DNA from: Streptomyces cellostaticus | GTDB taxonomy: Bacteria > Actinomycetota > Actinomycetes > Streptomycetales > Streptomycetaceae | Length of the DNA stretch: 64,000 bases | Assembly (NCBI RefSeq): GCF_001513965.1 | Contig: NZ_KQ948038.1 | Location: forward strand, 62,001-126,000 | Reading direction: 5' to 3' | Part shown: positions 42,909 through 53,533 of the stretch, one piece after another | How positions within the stretch are numbered: position 1 is the first letter of the stretch | Layout of the letters: every line of letters begins with the position of its first letter | Notes under the pieces: model-generated | What the model saw: the letters and a program-made list of their open reading frames with translations, nothing else | What the model was told of the DNA's origin: nothing | Databases searched by the model: none | Position numbers and translations under genes: made by a program

Positions 42909-43340
42909 GTGCCTCGCCCATTGGGAGAACTCGAAGACGCGGTCATGACGCGGGTCTGGAAGTGGAACCGCCCGGTGACCGTTCGAGAAGTCCTGGAAGA
43001 CCTCCAGCAGGAACGGTCCATCGCGTACACCACCGTGATGACCGTTTTGGACAATCTCCATCAGAAGGGCTGGGTGCGCCGTGAGGCGGAAGGACGTGCC
43101 TATCGATATGAGGCCGTCTCGACTCGAGCCGCCTACGCCGCTGCCCTGATGAACGACGCCTGGTCGCAGAGCGACAACCCCGCCGCCGCTCTCGTCGCCT
43201 TCTTCGGGATGATGAGCGAGGAACAGCGCCTCGCCCTCAGGGACGCCGTACGCATCGTCCAGGGGCCGGAAACGCAGGAAGCCGCTCAAGCCTCGCAAGA
43301 GGAGAACCCCGGCTCGGCTGGGGATGCCGACGAGCGATAG
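42909..43340 (+). CDS. BlaI/MecI/CopY-family winged-helix repressor
   Basis: 143 residues. The winged helix has LGELEDAVMTRVWKWNRPVT, VREVLEDLQQERSIAYTTVM and LDNLHQKGWVRREAEG, as in BlaI. Such repressors are usually cleaved by a partner membrane protease (BlaR1 type, M56) or sense metals; no protease gene is adjacent. The GTG has no ribosome site and TATTGT (42895-42900) lies 8 nt before it, suggesting a leaderless transcript. The last 20 residues are acidic and disordered. Confidence 0.9.
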   Translation: MPRPLGELEDAVMTRVWKWNRPVTVREVLEDLQQERSIAYTTVMTVLDNLHQKGWVRREAEGRAYRYEAVSTRAAYAAALMNDAWSQSDNPAAALVAFFGMMSEEQRLALRDAVRIVQGPETQEAAQASQEENPGSAGDADER

Positions 43341-43349
43341 CGTCCGCTC

Positions 43350-43883
43350 ATGTCAGCAGAGCGTCCCGAAGTCACCGCAAAAGCCATCACCGTCCGGCGG
43401 GCCCGGACCAGCGATGTCCCGGCCGTGCGCCGGCTCCTCGACGCCTACGTCCGCGACCGCATCCTGCTCGACAAAGCCACGGTCACGCTTTACGAGGACA
43501 TCCAGGAGTTCTGGGTCGCGGAACGCGACGACAACGCCGAGGTGGTCGGCTGCGGCGCGCTGCACGTCATGTGGGAAGACCTCGCGGAAGTCCGCACTCT
43601 CGCGGTGAAGCCCGGCCTCAAGGGCGCCGGCGTCGGTCACCAGTTGCTGGAGAAGTTGGTGGAGACCGCGCGCTGGCTCGGCGTTCGACGCGTTTTCTGC
43701 CTGACCTTCGAAGTGGACTTCTTCGGGAAGCACGGCTTCGTGGAGATCGGTGAGACGCCGGTTGACACCGATGTCTACGCGGAGCTGTTGCGTTCCTATG
43801 ACGAGGGCGTCGCGGAGTTCCTCGGTCTCGAACGAGTGAAACCGAACACCTTGGGCAACAGCCGGATGCTTCTGCATCTGTGA
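43350..43883 (+). CDS. GNAT acetyltransferase, probably amino-acid N-acetyltransferase (short ArgA type)
   Basis: 177 residues. GNAT fold with RRARTSDVPAVRRLLDAYV at the start and the acetyl-CoA loop GLKGAGVGHQLLEKLVETA. RILLDKATVTLYEDIQEFWV and CLTFEVDFFGKHGFVEI are typical of the stand-alone N-acetylglutamate synthases of actinobacteria, which start arginine synthesis. No kinase-like ArgA domain is fused. ATG at 43350, 9 bp after the BlaI-type gene, likely one transcript. Confidence 0.85.
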   Translation: MSAERPEVTAKAITVRRARTSDVPAVRRLLDAYVRDRILLDKATVTLYEDIQEFWVAERDDNAEVVGCGALHVMWEDLAEVRTLAVKPGLKGAGVGHQLLEKLVETARWLGVRRVFCLTFEVDFFGKHGFVEIGETPVDTDVYAELLRSYDEGVAEFLGLERVKPNTLGNSRMLLHL

Positions 43884-43998
43884 TCGTCATTGCCCGGGTG
43901 GCCTATGTCCGAAACGCGCATGTTTCCGGGCCGAGGCGGGTCCCCTGATCTCTCCCAGGGGTTTGTGTTTTTCCGGCAAAAGCGGTTTGCTTTCCGAC

Positions 43999-44020
43999 GT
44001 ACTGCAGTACTGCATATAAC
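43999..44020 (+). promoter_or_regulatory. Possible lsr2 promoter with 12-bp palindrome
   Basis: GTACTGCAGTAC (43999-44010) is a perfect palindrome immediately before TGCATATAAC, where TATAAC (44015-44020) looks like a -10. The surrounding 100 bp is clearly AT-richer than the chromosome, suiting self-binding by Lsr2. No convincing -35 was found. Confidence 0.5.
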
Positions 44021-44085
44021 AGGGACGGCGAAACGGCGGACGCCGCACACCCCCTGCCCTCACGTTATCGATGAAAGGAAATCCG

Positions 44086-44421
44086 GTGGCACAGAAGGTT
44101 CAGGTCCTTCTTGTCGACGACCTCGACGGCGGCGAGGCGGACGAGACCGTGACGTTCGCGTTGGACGGCAAGACGTACGAGATCGATCTCACGACCGCCA
44201 ATGCGGACAAGCTGCGCGGCCTTCTCGACCCCTATCTGAAGGGCGGTCGTCGTACCGGAGGCCGTGCTTCGGGCGGGCGCGGAAAGGCGCGTGCCGCTTC
44301 CGGTGGCAGCCAGGACACCGCGGCGATCCGCGCCTGGGCGAAGGAGAACGGTTACGAGGTCAACGACCGCGGCCGTGTTCCCGCGTCCATTCGCGAGGCC
44401 TACGAGAAGGCCAACGGCTGA
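44086..44421 (+). CDS. lsr2: Lsr2 nucleoid-associated xenogeneic silencer
   Basis: 111 residues. An N-terminal beta-rich dimerisation domain (QKVQVLLVDDLDGGEADE, then VTFALDGKTYEIDL) and a C-terminal DNA-binding domain (AAIRAWAKENGYEVNDRGRV) whose RGR inserts in the minor groove of AT-rich DNA. It silences foreign and specialised-metabolite genes. GTG start 44086 with AAAGGAAAT upstream. Place beside clpC is the usual one for the main Streptomyces Lsr2. Its 3' end overlaps the convergent gene by 22 bp. Confidence 0.96.
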   Translation: MAQKVQVLLVDDLDGGEADETVTFALDGKTYEIDLTTANADKLRGLLDPYLKGGRRTGGRASGGRGKARAASGGSQDTAAIRAWAKENGYEVNDRGRVPASIREAYEKANG

Positions 44422-45044
44422 TTTCTCCGGCAGGCGGGCGAAGGGGCGCTCGCGCGCCGCAGCCGGACGCGGTGGCACTGGGCTGCCACCGTGTCCACCA
44501 GTCGTACGAGATCGGGGGTGCCCCCCAGGCCCTCCATGGCCGGCAGTGCCGGCAGCGAGGCCTCGACCTCGCACCCCGGCGAAGGGGGTCGCAGCCATAC
44601 AGCGGCCCCCTCAGCGGCATCGGCGCCGTCCCCGGCGCAGGCCCGCCCGGGCAGCAGTGGCGCCTGCATCAGGCCGCCCGTGCCCAGGGCTCGCAGATCG
44701 AGCGCCAGCGCGCCCCACTCCAGCCAGTCCAGCACCTCCGGCAGCTCCTCCGCGCTGCCCGCGGCCACCAGCAGCCGCATCCGGTCACCGCGCCGGGCCA
44801 CCGGAGAGTCCGGTACGAGATGCCGGAGCGCTGCGGCGCCCGCCTCGGCCGGCACGTCCAGCACGTCGAACCGCACCCCCGTGACCAGCCGCAGCGGCCG
44901 TCCGGGCACGGTCGGCCAGCCCAGATCGTTCTCGTACCAGTGCCGGGCCCGGACATCCGGATCGGGCCGGCCGTCCGGGCCGTCCGGGCGGGCGGGCGTC
45001 TCCGGATCGACGGGGCGGCGAGGAAGGGGGACCGTGGAGGTCAT
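44400..45044 (-). CDS. Primase-polymerase N-terminal-like protein, function unknown
   Basis: 214 residues. RHWYENDLGWPTVPG, VRFDVLDVPAEAGAAAL and MRLLVAAGSAEELPEVLDWLEWG resemble the N-terminal domain of bifunctional DNA primase/polymerases, but the clear DxD metal motif and the rest of such enzymes are not evident. It may be a non-catalytic relative. Start assigned to MTSTVP at 45044; MAGTVS at 45062 is equally possible and neither has a good ribosome site. Convergent and overlapping with lsr2; divergent from clpC. Confidence 0.65.
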   Translation of the reverse strand: MTSTVPLPRRPVDPETPARPDGPDGRPDPDVRARHWYENDLGWPTVPGRPLRLVTGVRFDVLDVPAEAGAAALRHLVPDSPVARRGDRMRLLVAAGSAEELPEVLDWLEWGALALDLRALGTGGLMQAPLLPGRACAGDGADAAEGAAVWLRPPSPGCEVEASLPALPAMEGLGGTPDLVRLVDTVAAQCHRVRLRRASAPSPACRRNQPLAFS

Positions 45045-45492
45045 GGAGACCGTGCCAGCCATGCCAAGTGCAACCGCCGAAGCAGGCCACAGGTTACGCT
45101 GGGTGTTCTGTCGAACGCACAGAGTGCCCACGAGGGGGGCGTGCGGGGGCCCGGGGAGGCGCAAGGTTGTTCGCCCATAGCGGAGGGAACCGGTGCGCGC
45201 GGCATGGAGTGTCAGTCCCTGCGGGTAAGACATGCCTAGTGGGAGGGGGCGACGCGCAGAACGGGACGTCTCACGTTCGCCATCGGCGTAGTGGCGAGTG
45301 GGGTAACTGCCTGGCCTGCGGGAACATCGTCTCGCACCATCGGGTTGGAGCAGATGTCGGCGTTCGGGGTCAGGAGGCCAAGGACGGTGTCGGCAGTTGG
45401 AATGAGCGGTCCCCGCTTGCGGGACTAAGCTGCGGAAGGACAGGGAGGGGAAGTTCCCCCCACTGCCTGACCGCTCTGAGGAGCGATTAACG
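45045..45492 (+). promoter_or_regulatory. clpC upstream region (448 bp)
   Basis: No gene is supported here. It holds the ClgR-type box at 45275-45288, and nearer clpC an 8-bp inverted repeat, GAGCGGTC (45404-45411) and GACCGCTC (45469-45476), whose second arm ends 1 nt before the ribosome site GAGGAG (45478-45483). Inner hairpins (GTCCCCGCTTGCGGGAC, GGGGAAGTTCCCC) would fill the loop. This may be a structured 5' leader. Confidence 0.55.
45275..45288 (+). promoter_or_regulatory. ClgR-type operator upstream of clpC
   Basis: GTTCGC-N5-GCG is an exact fit to the ClgR box reported for clp and lon promoters in Streptomyces, as I remember it. TAACTG at 45304-45309 could be the -10, placing the box where an activator would touch polymerase. 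Confidence 0.7.
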
Positions 45493-48021
<2,529 letters not shown>

Positions 48022-48041
48022 GCCTTACGGCGACGCCATGA

Positions 48042-48069
48042 GGGGCCGGTGCTTTCGGGCACCGGCCCC
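48042..48069. terminator. Terminator after clpC
   Basis: Perfect 11-bp stem GGGGCCGGTGC / GCACCGGCCCC with a 6-nt loop TTTCGG, 20 bp after the stop. It lies 11 bp from the end of the convergent NACHT gene and can serve both. Confidence 0.88.
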
Positions 48070-48080
48070 CTTCTGCGTTT

Positions 48081-51000
48081 TCAGCGGTCCAAGGTGACTT
48101 CCGCATCCGGGAACAGCCCCGCGAAGCGAGAGACCGGGAACGAAGCACCGGGCCGGTTGTGCAGGATCACCGAGCGCAGCCCGGGCAACCGGGGGACCAA
48201 GGCGGCGAGATCCTCGGCACCGTACATGGCGGCCACCCGCAGAATCTCGATGCCGGGGAGTTCAGGCATCAGCTCGATGGAGTGCAGGAAATCCCGGATG
48301 ATCGTCGCGTTCAGATACAGGTGGTTCAACTGGGGCAGGTCGGCGACCTCCTGCCAGTCGGCGACTGTCAGCTCCGTGGTCAACGGACCAAGGCTGAGCC
48401 GCTGCAGCGTGCTCCAGTGCCGCAGTCCCCGCAGCCCCGTACTGTCGGTGCTTTTGCTCCCCAGGAAGAGGAACTCCAATGGTGCGTCGACCGGGAGCAC
48501 GCGGGTGAGCGTGGAGCCCGGCAGTTCCTGACTCAGAGAGAGACTGGTGAGTGACCGCAAGGACCGCAGCCCGCTCATGTCGGCGATACCGTCGAAGACG
48601 AGGCCGTCGAGCGGCAGCGCGGACAACCGCTCCAGGCCCGTCACGGAAGGACATTCGCTCAGCCACAACCGACGGAGCGAGCTGAACGGCGTCAGAACGG
48701 CCAGATCGGTGATGGTCGGGTTGCTTCGCAGATCGAGCGAGTGCAGCGTCCCGGGGGCCGGCAGGGCGGCCAGGATGTCCTCGATGTGATGCGGGCCCCG
48801 GAAAGAGACCTCGGGCCACGGACGCATCCCGGCGAGGGCCGCGCGCTGGTCGGGCGAGTCGCAGGGGAGGATGAGGTGCGCCCGGTCAAGATGGTCCAGT
48901 ACCTCGGCTGCGTAGGTCAGGGTGTCGAACCGGCTCCAGGTTCCGGCCAGTTGACGCCGCACGTCGAAGCCCGGATGGTCCCGGAAGCGTCGTAGCACGG
49001 CCAGCGCTCCGTCCGGTTCCTCCGCCCCGAGGACCGAGGCGGTGACCGTGACGCCCTGTGCCTCCTCGTCCGTGAGCCCGTCCGGCCCTGGCAACAGCTC
49101 CAGCACCAACGGCCCCGCGTCCGCCAGGGTCTTGGCGTCCTCCGTCGTACGTGGCGGAATCAGCGCCGCGGCTCGGGCCTCCACCTCCAGCCGGACCTTC
49201 GGTTCCAAGGCCGCCGTATGTTCAAGGCATGCCAGCGCCAGCAGAGTGAGCCGAGGCGTGTTCCGAACCAGCAGCTCCCCCAGCATCCAGGCGCGCTCAC
49301 CGGGCCGGGCATGGGCCACCGCCATCCGGATGACGTCTTCCCATTGCGTGTCGTCGCCGTGGCTGACGAGGACCTGGAGGTGGCCCTCCTCCACCGCGTA
49401 GCGCGCTGCCAGGTAGTCCTGGAAGGTGCGGTGCACGAAGTCCACCACGCCCTCGGCCGGTTGGCGCAGCAGCCCGCTCCGCAGCAGTAGTGTCCGAAGA
49501 ACCGCCGCCGCGTCCCCCTGCGCCGATACGACTGTCGGCAGACACCGCTCCACAATCCCTTCGGCGGTACCGGCGTCCATCTCGGTACGGCCGCTCAGCA
49601 CCAGTGCATAGGCCAGCCGCTGCAACAGCTCCAGCTGCACTTCCTCACCGAGCTCGACACCCATCCCCCGCTCCCGGTCCCGCCGGGCAAGCAGCATCGT
49701 GAGGGCAGCGTCGTACAACTCCTTGCGGCCGGTGGGGAGGTAGCCCCGCCGCTCGCGGTGCAGCGCGCAGATCAGGCCGCACATCAACGGGTTGGTGGCC
49801 AGCCTGGCCAAGTCCCGCTTGGTGCGCAGCGCGTCCAGCAGCGGGCCTTCGTACTCGGGCACCTGCGCCGCCTCGTGCCAGCGCCGTACGAACGTCGTCA
49901 CCTCGGAGCGGCGCATCGGGGCCAGGGACAGTTCCCGGAAGCCCTCCTGGGCCAGCCAGTCGGGCCGTACGGCCGTGGGGCGGGAGGTCAGGAGCCAGTG
50001 GTTGCCGGGGTAGGCCTGGAGCAGGGAGCGCAGCCAGTCGCGGGTGCGGTGGCGGTCGGCGGCCGGGATCTCGTCCAGGCCGTCCACCAGGACCAGGCCG
50101 CGGCCCGCCGCCAGGACGCGTTCGGCCCAGCCCTCGGGCGGGGTCAGCGGGCAGCTCACCGCCTTGAGGAAGTCGGCCGGGGTCGGGAGCCGGCCCGTGC
50201 GGATCAGAGTGCGCAACGGGAGGACGTACGGGATGCGGTCGCCGACCCGGGCCGCCGTCACCGCCAGCCACTGCACCAGGGTCGTCTTGCCGGAGCCCGC
50301 GTCGCCGCGCAGCAGGACGCGGGAGTCGGTGACCAGCGCCTCCTCGGCGGGCAGCCGGCCTGTGGCGGCGGGCGGGCGCTCGCCCGGCAGCGCCTCAGGT
50401 AAAGCCTCCTGCGCGGCGGTCGCCTCCAGGCTCAGATAGGCCACTTCGAGGGGCCAGCGGTCCGGGGAGTCGCGCAGGTCGATGCCGTAGATGGTGATGT
50501 GGTTGTGCTGCTGGGCGACGTACGGGAGGTAGCGGCGCTCGAAGGCGGTGTCGCGGGCGTCGGGGCGCGGGATGCGCGCGATCAGCTCGTCCACCTTGGC
50601 GATCAGTTCTGCCTGCCCACGGCTCTGTTCGACGAGCGTGCGGGCTACGAAGGAGGAGCGCCGGGTGAAGAACTCCAGGATCTGCAGGCAGGCCCACTCC
50701 GTCGCGGAGTCGAGGAAGAGGGAGGCGTCCCTGGAAAGGCCGTTGCCGAAGACGAAGTCGGCTTGGTGCAGCTGCCTGGCCAGCTCGCGGTGGCCCAGGC
50801 GTACGGCCTGCACGTCGTCCATGTTCAGGTCGCCGAGTGCGAGCAGCCTGCGGGCCAGGGCGTCGGCGACGGCGGACTGTTCGTCGGCGGGAAAGGGGGC
50901 CTCGCCCGGGGAGTCCACCGCCTGGGCCACCAGCCGCCCGGCCAGCCGGTGGACGTCCTTCTCGGTCAGGGTGCGCTTCTCACCCCGGAACGACACGAGC

Positions 51001-51122
51001 GTGGACAAACGCACCGGTTTGTCCACCAGCCCCGCACCCGGCCCGTCCGCCACGAACAGCTTCTTCACCAGCGGCCCGATCAGGCTGGACACCAGCTTGC
51101 TGCCCAGTACGGCCGGCTCCAT
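48081..51122 (-). CDS. NACHT ATPase with C-terminal leucine-rich repeats (bacterial NLR-like protein)
   Basis: 1013 residues in the NLR order. Residues 1-190: helical N-terminal region of unknown type. Residues 265-450: NACHT domain with Walker A GDAGSGKT (273-280), Walker B GLVLVDGLDEIP (342-353; small residue then DE, as in NACHT) and sensor WLLTSRPT. Residues 450-740: helical winged and arm region (FVHRTFQDYLAARYA). About 765-1013: irregular leucine-rich repeats such as LHSLDLRSNPTITDL and LNHLYLNATIIRDF. Related bNACHT proteins defend bacteria against phages. No effector gene is adjacent. ATG 51122. Sits alone between clpC and a phosphatase gene. Confidence 0.92.
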   Translation of the reverse strand: MEPAVLGSKLVSSLIGPLVKKLFVADGPGAGLVDKPVRLSTLVSFRGEKRTLTEKDVHRLAGRLVAQAVDSPGEAPFPADEQSAVADALARRLLALGDLNMDDVQAVRLGHRELARQLHQADFVFGNGLSRDASLFLDSATEWACLQILEFFTRRSSFVARTLVEQSRGQAELIAKVDELIARIPRPDARDTAFERRYLPYVAQQHNHITIYGIDLRDSPDRWPLEVAYLSLEATAAQEALPEALPGERPPAATGRLPAEEALVTDSRVLLRGDAGSGKTTLVQWLAVTAARVGDRIPYVLPLRTLIRTGRLPTPADFLKAVSCPLTPPEGWAERVLAAGRGLVLVDGLDEIPAADRHRTRDWLRSLLQAYPGNHWLLTSRPTAVRPDWLAQEGFRELSLAPMRRSEVTTFVRRWHEAAQVPEYEGPLLDALRTKRDLARLATNPLMCGLICALHRERRGYLPTGRKELYDAALTMLLARRDRERGMGVELGEEVQLELLQRLAYALVLSGRTEMDAGTAEGIVERCLPTVVSAQGDAAAVLRTLLLRSGLLRQPAEGVVDFVHRTFQDYLAARYAVEEGHLQVLVSHGDDTQWEDVIRMAVAHARPGERAWMLGELLVRNTPRLTLLALACLEHTAALEPKVRLEVEARAAALIPPRTTEDAKTLADAGPLVLELLPGPDGLTDEEAQGVTVTASVLGAEEPDGALAVLRRFRDHPGFDVRRQLAGTWSRFDTLTYAAEVLDHLDRAHLILPCDSPDQRAALAGMRPWPEVSFRGPHHIEDILAALPAPGTLHSLDLRSNPTITDLAVLTPFSSLRRLWLSECPSVTGLERLSALPLDGLVFDGIADMSGLRSLRSLTSLSLSQELPGSTLTRVLPVDAPLEFLFLGSKSTDSTGLRGLRHWSTLQRLSLGPLTTELTVADWQEVADLPQLNHLYLNATIIRDFLHSIELMPELPGIEILRVAAMYGAEDLAALVPRLPGLRSVILHNRPGASFPVSRFAGLFPDAEVTLDR

Positions 51123-51179
51123 CCGCCACCCCCGTAGTCGCAGGAACAGACGGAGCCTAACCGCAGGTCCGAGTTGCCG

Positions 51180-51788
51180 TCAGGACAACTGCCCGTTGTA
51201 GTCCGGCAGTTTGAACGTCTTCTCGGCATGCCCGCCCGAGAGGTCCGTCGCGCTGTTGCCGATGTTCGCGATGATCGCGTAGCCCTGGTTCTCGATGCCG
51301 ACGCGCTGGGCGGTCTTGTAGGCGGCGACGTCCTTGAAGAGGTCGAAGAAGCCGCGGACGTAGAGGCCGGAGACGTCGTAGCCGTCGTGCTCGAGGTTGT
51401 ACTCGGTGGGCCAGTAGATGATGCCCGGGCGAGCGGTGACGAAGAAGAGGGAGACGCCGTGCTCCTGGGCGTAGCGGGCGACGTTCAGGACGGGCTTGTT
51501 GGCCGGCTGCGGGTAGCTGAAGCCGAAGTCGGTCTCCAGCGTGGTGTTGTCGATGTCGAAGACGATCGCCTGCTTCTCGCCGGGCTCGGCGGCGGCGATG
51601 CGGTCCTTGAGGTACGGCAGGGCCTGGTCCATCACCGTCTGGCAGTCCTTCTGCCAGGTCGCGTAGTCGACCGTGGTGGAGGTGCTGCTGGTCGTGGTCG
51701 CCGCCTCGGCCGGGGTGGCGAGCGCGGCGAGCGCGGCCACGGTGACGGCGGTGGCGGATATTCGGTGCGCCCAGGGGCCTCTGGTCAT
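51180..51788 (-). CDS. Secreted HAD-family acid phosphatase
   Basis: 202 residues. A signal peptide (basic MTRGPWAHR, hydrophobic core, then ALATPAEA with likely cleavage before ATTTSS). The HAD motif is VFDIDNTTLETD (class B/C acid phosphatase type, DxDxT), followed by FFVTARP. It should release phosphate outside the cell. Start MTRGPW at 51788 has GAGGAC upstream; the longer frame adds no signal-like residues. Expression may answer phosphate supply, but no PHO box was identified. Confidence 0.88.
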   Translation of the reverse strand: MTRGPWAHRISATAVTVAALAALATPAEAATTTSSTSTTVDYATWQKDCQTVMDQALPYLKDRIAAAEPGEKQAIVFDIDNTTLETDFGFSYPQPANKPVLNVARYAQEHGVSLFFVTARPGIIYWPTEYNLEHDGYDVSGLYVRGFFDLFKDVAAYKTAQRVGIENQGYAIIANIGNSATDLSGGHAEKTFKLPDYNGQLS

Positions 51789-52255
51789 CGGTGGGGGTCC
51801 TCTCACGTCCGTACGCTGCACGGCCTGAAACAGTCGAATGTCAGGGGCATGATCTGTGGCGAGGGTGGCGTGAGGGGAACCGTAGGGTTACTGAACGGTA
51901 GGCGCCTAGGGGTGTGCGTCACATTTCTCCGGGCGGTGGTTTAGGAAGTCGGCGGTGAGCCGGTGATATGCCGCACAGGCGATGTGGCCATTACTAACCC
52001 GGATAGTCGACCTCTTATGCGGGCAAAAAGGGACTTTCGTTCCCGGGCTTTGTGTGAAATGCCGACGTCGGCCGGGCTGATGCCCGCGCGGTGGACCCTC
52101 TGTCAAGAAGTGGGTCGTTTTGTACTCATCTACTAGTCCATGCCGTAGATAGTGGGCATTGAGGCGGGATGGGGTGGGGGGTTACCAATGACTGGCCCTC
52201 CGGCGAACGTCCCTGCGCCGGGTGGCGGTTCTGTCCCCGAAACCACGAGGTCTCG
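51789..52255. promoter_or_regulatory. 467-bp divergent intergenic region
   Basis: Lies between the phosphatase and M23 peptidase genes. Contains ACTCATCTACTAGTCC and runs of lower G+C around 51990-52060 and 52100-52150, and a small hairpin GGGACTTTCGTTCCC (52030-52044). Short open frames here lack ribosome sites and codon bias. I looked for the c-di-AMP (ydaO) riboswitch that precedes some Streptomyces wall-hydrolase genes and did not find its conserved blocks. Confidence 0.5.
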
Positions 52256-52807
52256 ATGTTCCAGCGCGCCACGTCCCGTTCTTCCCGTACGTCCTCGCTC
52301 CGTACCCGCGTGACCGTCCTGGCCGCCGGGGTGGGCGCCACGGCCGTGCTGGGGGCCGGGGTCGCGAGCGCCGCCGCGCCGTCCGCCGCCTCCTGGGTCG
52401 ACCCGGTGAAGAAGTACACGCTCTCGGCCAGCTTCATGCAGGCCGGCAGCCACTGGGTCGCCAAACACAGCGGCCAGGACTTCGCCGTGCCGACCGGCAC
52501 CGAGGTCGTCGCCGCGCACGGCGGTACCGTCGTCAAGGCCGGCCCGAACGGCGCCGGTGACGGCCCCGCGTACGGCAACGCCGTCGTCATCAAGCACGGC
52601 AACGGCACCTACTCGCAGTACGCGCACCTGTCCCGGATCGACGTCAAGGCCGGCCAGATCGTCAAGACCGGCCAGCACGTCGCCCTTTCGGGCAGCACCG
52701 GCAACTCCACCGGCCCGCACCTGCACTTCGAGATCCGCACGACCCCGAACTACGGCTCCGCCGTCGACCCGGTCGCCTTCCTGCGCGCCCAGGGCGTGAC
52801 CGTCTGA
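52256..52807 (+). CDS. Secreted M23-family metallopeptidase (LytM type)
   Basis: 183 residues. Signal peptide with arginines, hydrophobic core and GVASAAAPSAAS cleavage region. The peptidase domain has the zinc site HSGQDFAVPTGT (HxxxD), HGNGTYSQYAHL and GPHLHFEIR (HxH). It cuts peptide bridges of peptidoglycan during growth or spore germination. Almost the whole mature protein is the catalytic domain. ATG 52256 with ACGAGG upstream. Its stop is 1 bp from the stop of the convergent TetR gene. Confidence 0.93.
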   Translation: MFQRATSRSSRTSSLRTRVTVLAAGVGATAVLGAGVASAAAPSAASWVDPVKKYTLSASFMQAGSHWVAKHSGQDFAVPTGTEVVAAHGGTVVKAGPNGAGDGPAYGNAVVIKHGNGTYSQYAHLSRIDVKAGQIVKTGQHVALSGSTGNSTGPHLHFEIRTTPNYGSAVDPVAFLRAQGVTV

Positions 52808-52808
52808 G

Positions 52809-53408
52809 TCAGCCCCGCTTACGGGCGCCCTCGTGCGCCTGTGTGACGAGGTCCAAGGCGACTTCGAGAACGGCCTCGCGCTTCTTCTCGGAGTCGCCTT
52901 CCAGGTCCTGCATCACGAACATCCCGGCGTGCAGCGTGAACATGGCGCTGATGCAGCGGACCTGTTCGACGAGTGGTGCCTCGGGGTCGATGATGATGTC
53001 CCTGAGGCCGCGCATCCGGTCCTTGAAGGCTTCGCCGATGCGCAGTTCCCGTACCGTCGCCTGGTTCTCCTGCATGAACCGGAAGAGCGGCTCGGCGCCG
53101 CCCAGTGCCTGGCTGTAGCGCCGGATGATCTCCTGCTTGGTCTCCAGGGTGTGCGGCTGCTCCCTGCCCCACTCGATCAGGTCCTCGATCGGTTTCGTCA
53201 GGTCCTCGAAGAGGCTGACGATGATCTCTTCCTTCGTCTTGAAGTGGTAGTAAAGGGCCGCTTTCGTGACGTCGAGACGCTCGGCGATCTCCCGCAGGGA
53301 GGTCTTCTCGTAGCCCTGCTCGGCGAAGAGTTCGAGCGCCACGTCCTGGATGCGCTGGCGGGTGTTGCCGCGGCGCTGCTGCTTGGTGCCGTCCATGGTG
53401 ACGCCCAT
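52809..53408 (-). CDS. TetR/AcrR-family repressor of the adjacent efflux gene
   Basis: 199 residues. The N-terminal helix-turn-helix reads TRQRIQDVALELFAEQGYEK, then LREIAERLDVTKAALYYHFK; the C-terminal ligand domain runs from about residue 60. Divergent from the MFS exporter with 125 bp between starts, which hold a nearly perfect 23-bp inverted repeat. By the usual logic an exported drug would relieve repression of both genes. Confidence 0.93.
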   Translation of the reverse strand: MGVTMDGTKQQRRGNTRQRIQDVALELFAEQGYEKTSLREIAERLDVTKAALYYHFKTKEEIIVSLFEDLTKPIEDLIEWGREQPHTLETKQEIIRRYSQALGGAEPLFRFMQENQATVRELRIGEAFKDRMRGLRDIIIDPEAPLVEQVRCISAMFTLHAGMFVMQDLEGDSEKKREAVLEVALDLVTQAHEGARKRG

Positions 53409-53434
53409 CCTCGTACTCCTCGCGCTCCCGCGGA

Positions 53435-53509
53435 AACTTACTTGACGCCCGGCTAGTGACAGGTCTACCTTCCCAGTGTAGTGGGAACTAGCCGGGCGGC
53501 AAGTAAGTT
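53435..53509. promoter_or_regulatory. Divergent promoters with mirrored TetR operators
   Basis: Arms 53435-53457 and 53487-53509 are 23 bp and match as an inverted repeat at 22 positions. Each contains a -35: TTGACG (53442-53447) with -10 TACCTT (53466-53471) for the exporter, and on the minus strand TTGCCG with -10 TACACT for the repressor. One operator copy therefore sits on each promoter. Confidence 0.8.
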
Positions 53510-53533
53510 GAGTCGTCAGGGGGAGTGGGAGAG

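Noticed and set aside
45068..45490. 140-codon plus-strand frame just before clpC
   Set aside because: It would cover the ClgR box and the clpC leader; composition is not coding-like and it lacks a ribosome site.
51906..52106. 66-codon minus-strand open frame in the phosphatase-peptidase gap
   Set aside because: No ribosome site, no codon bias and no recognisable family.
51789..52255. c-di-AMP (ydaO) riboswitch before the M23 peptidase, suggested by the nearby disA gene
   Set aside because: The conserved blocks of that RNA are not found.
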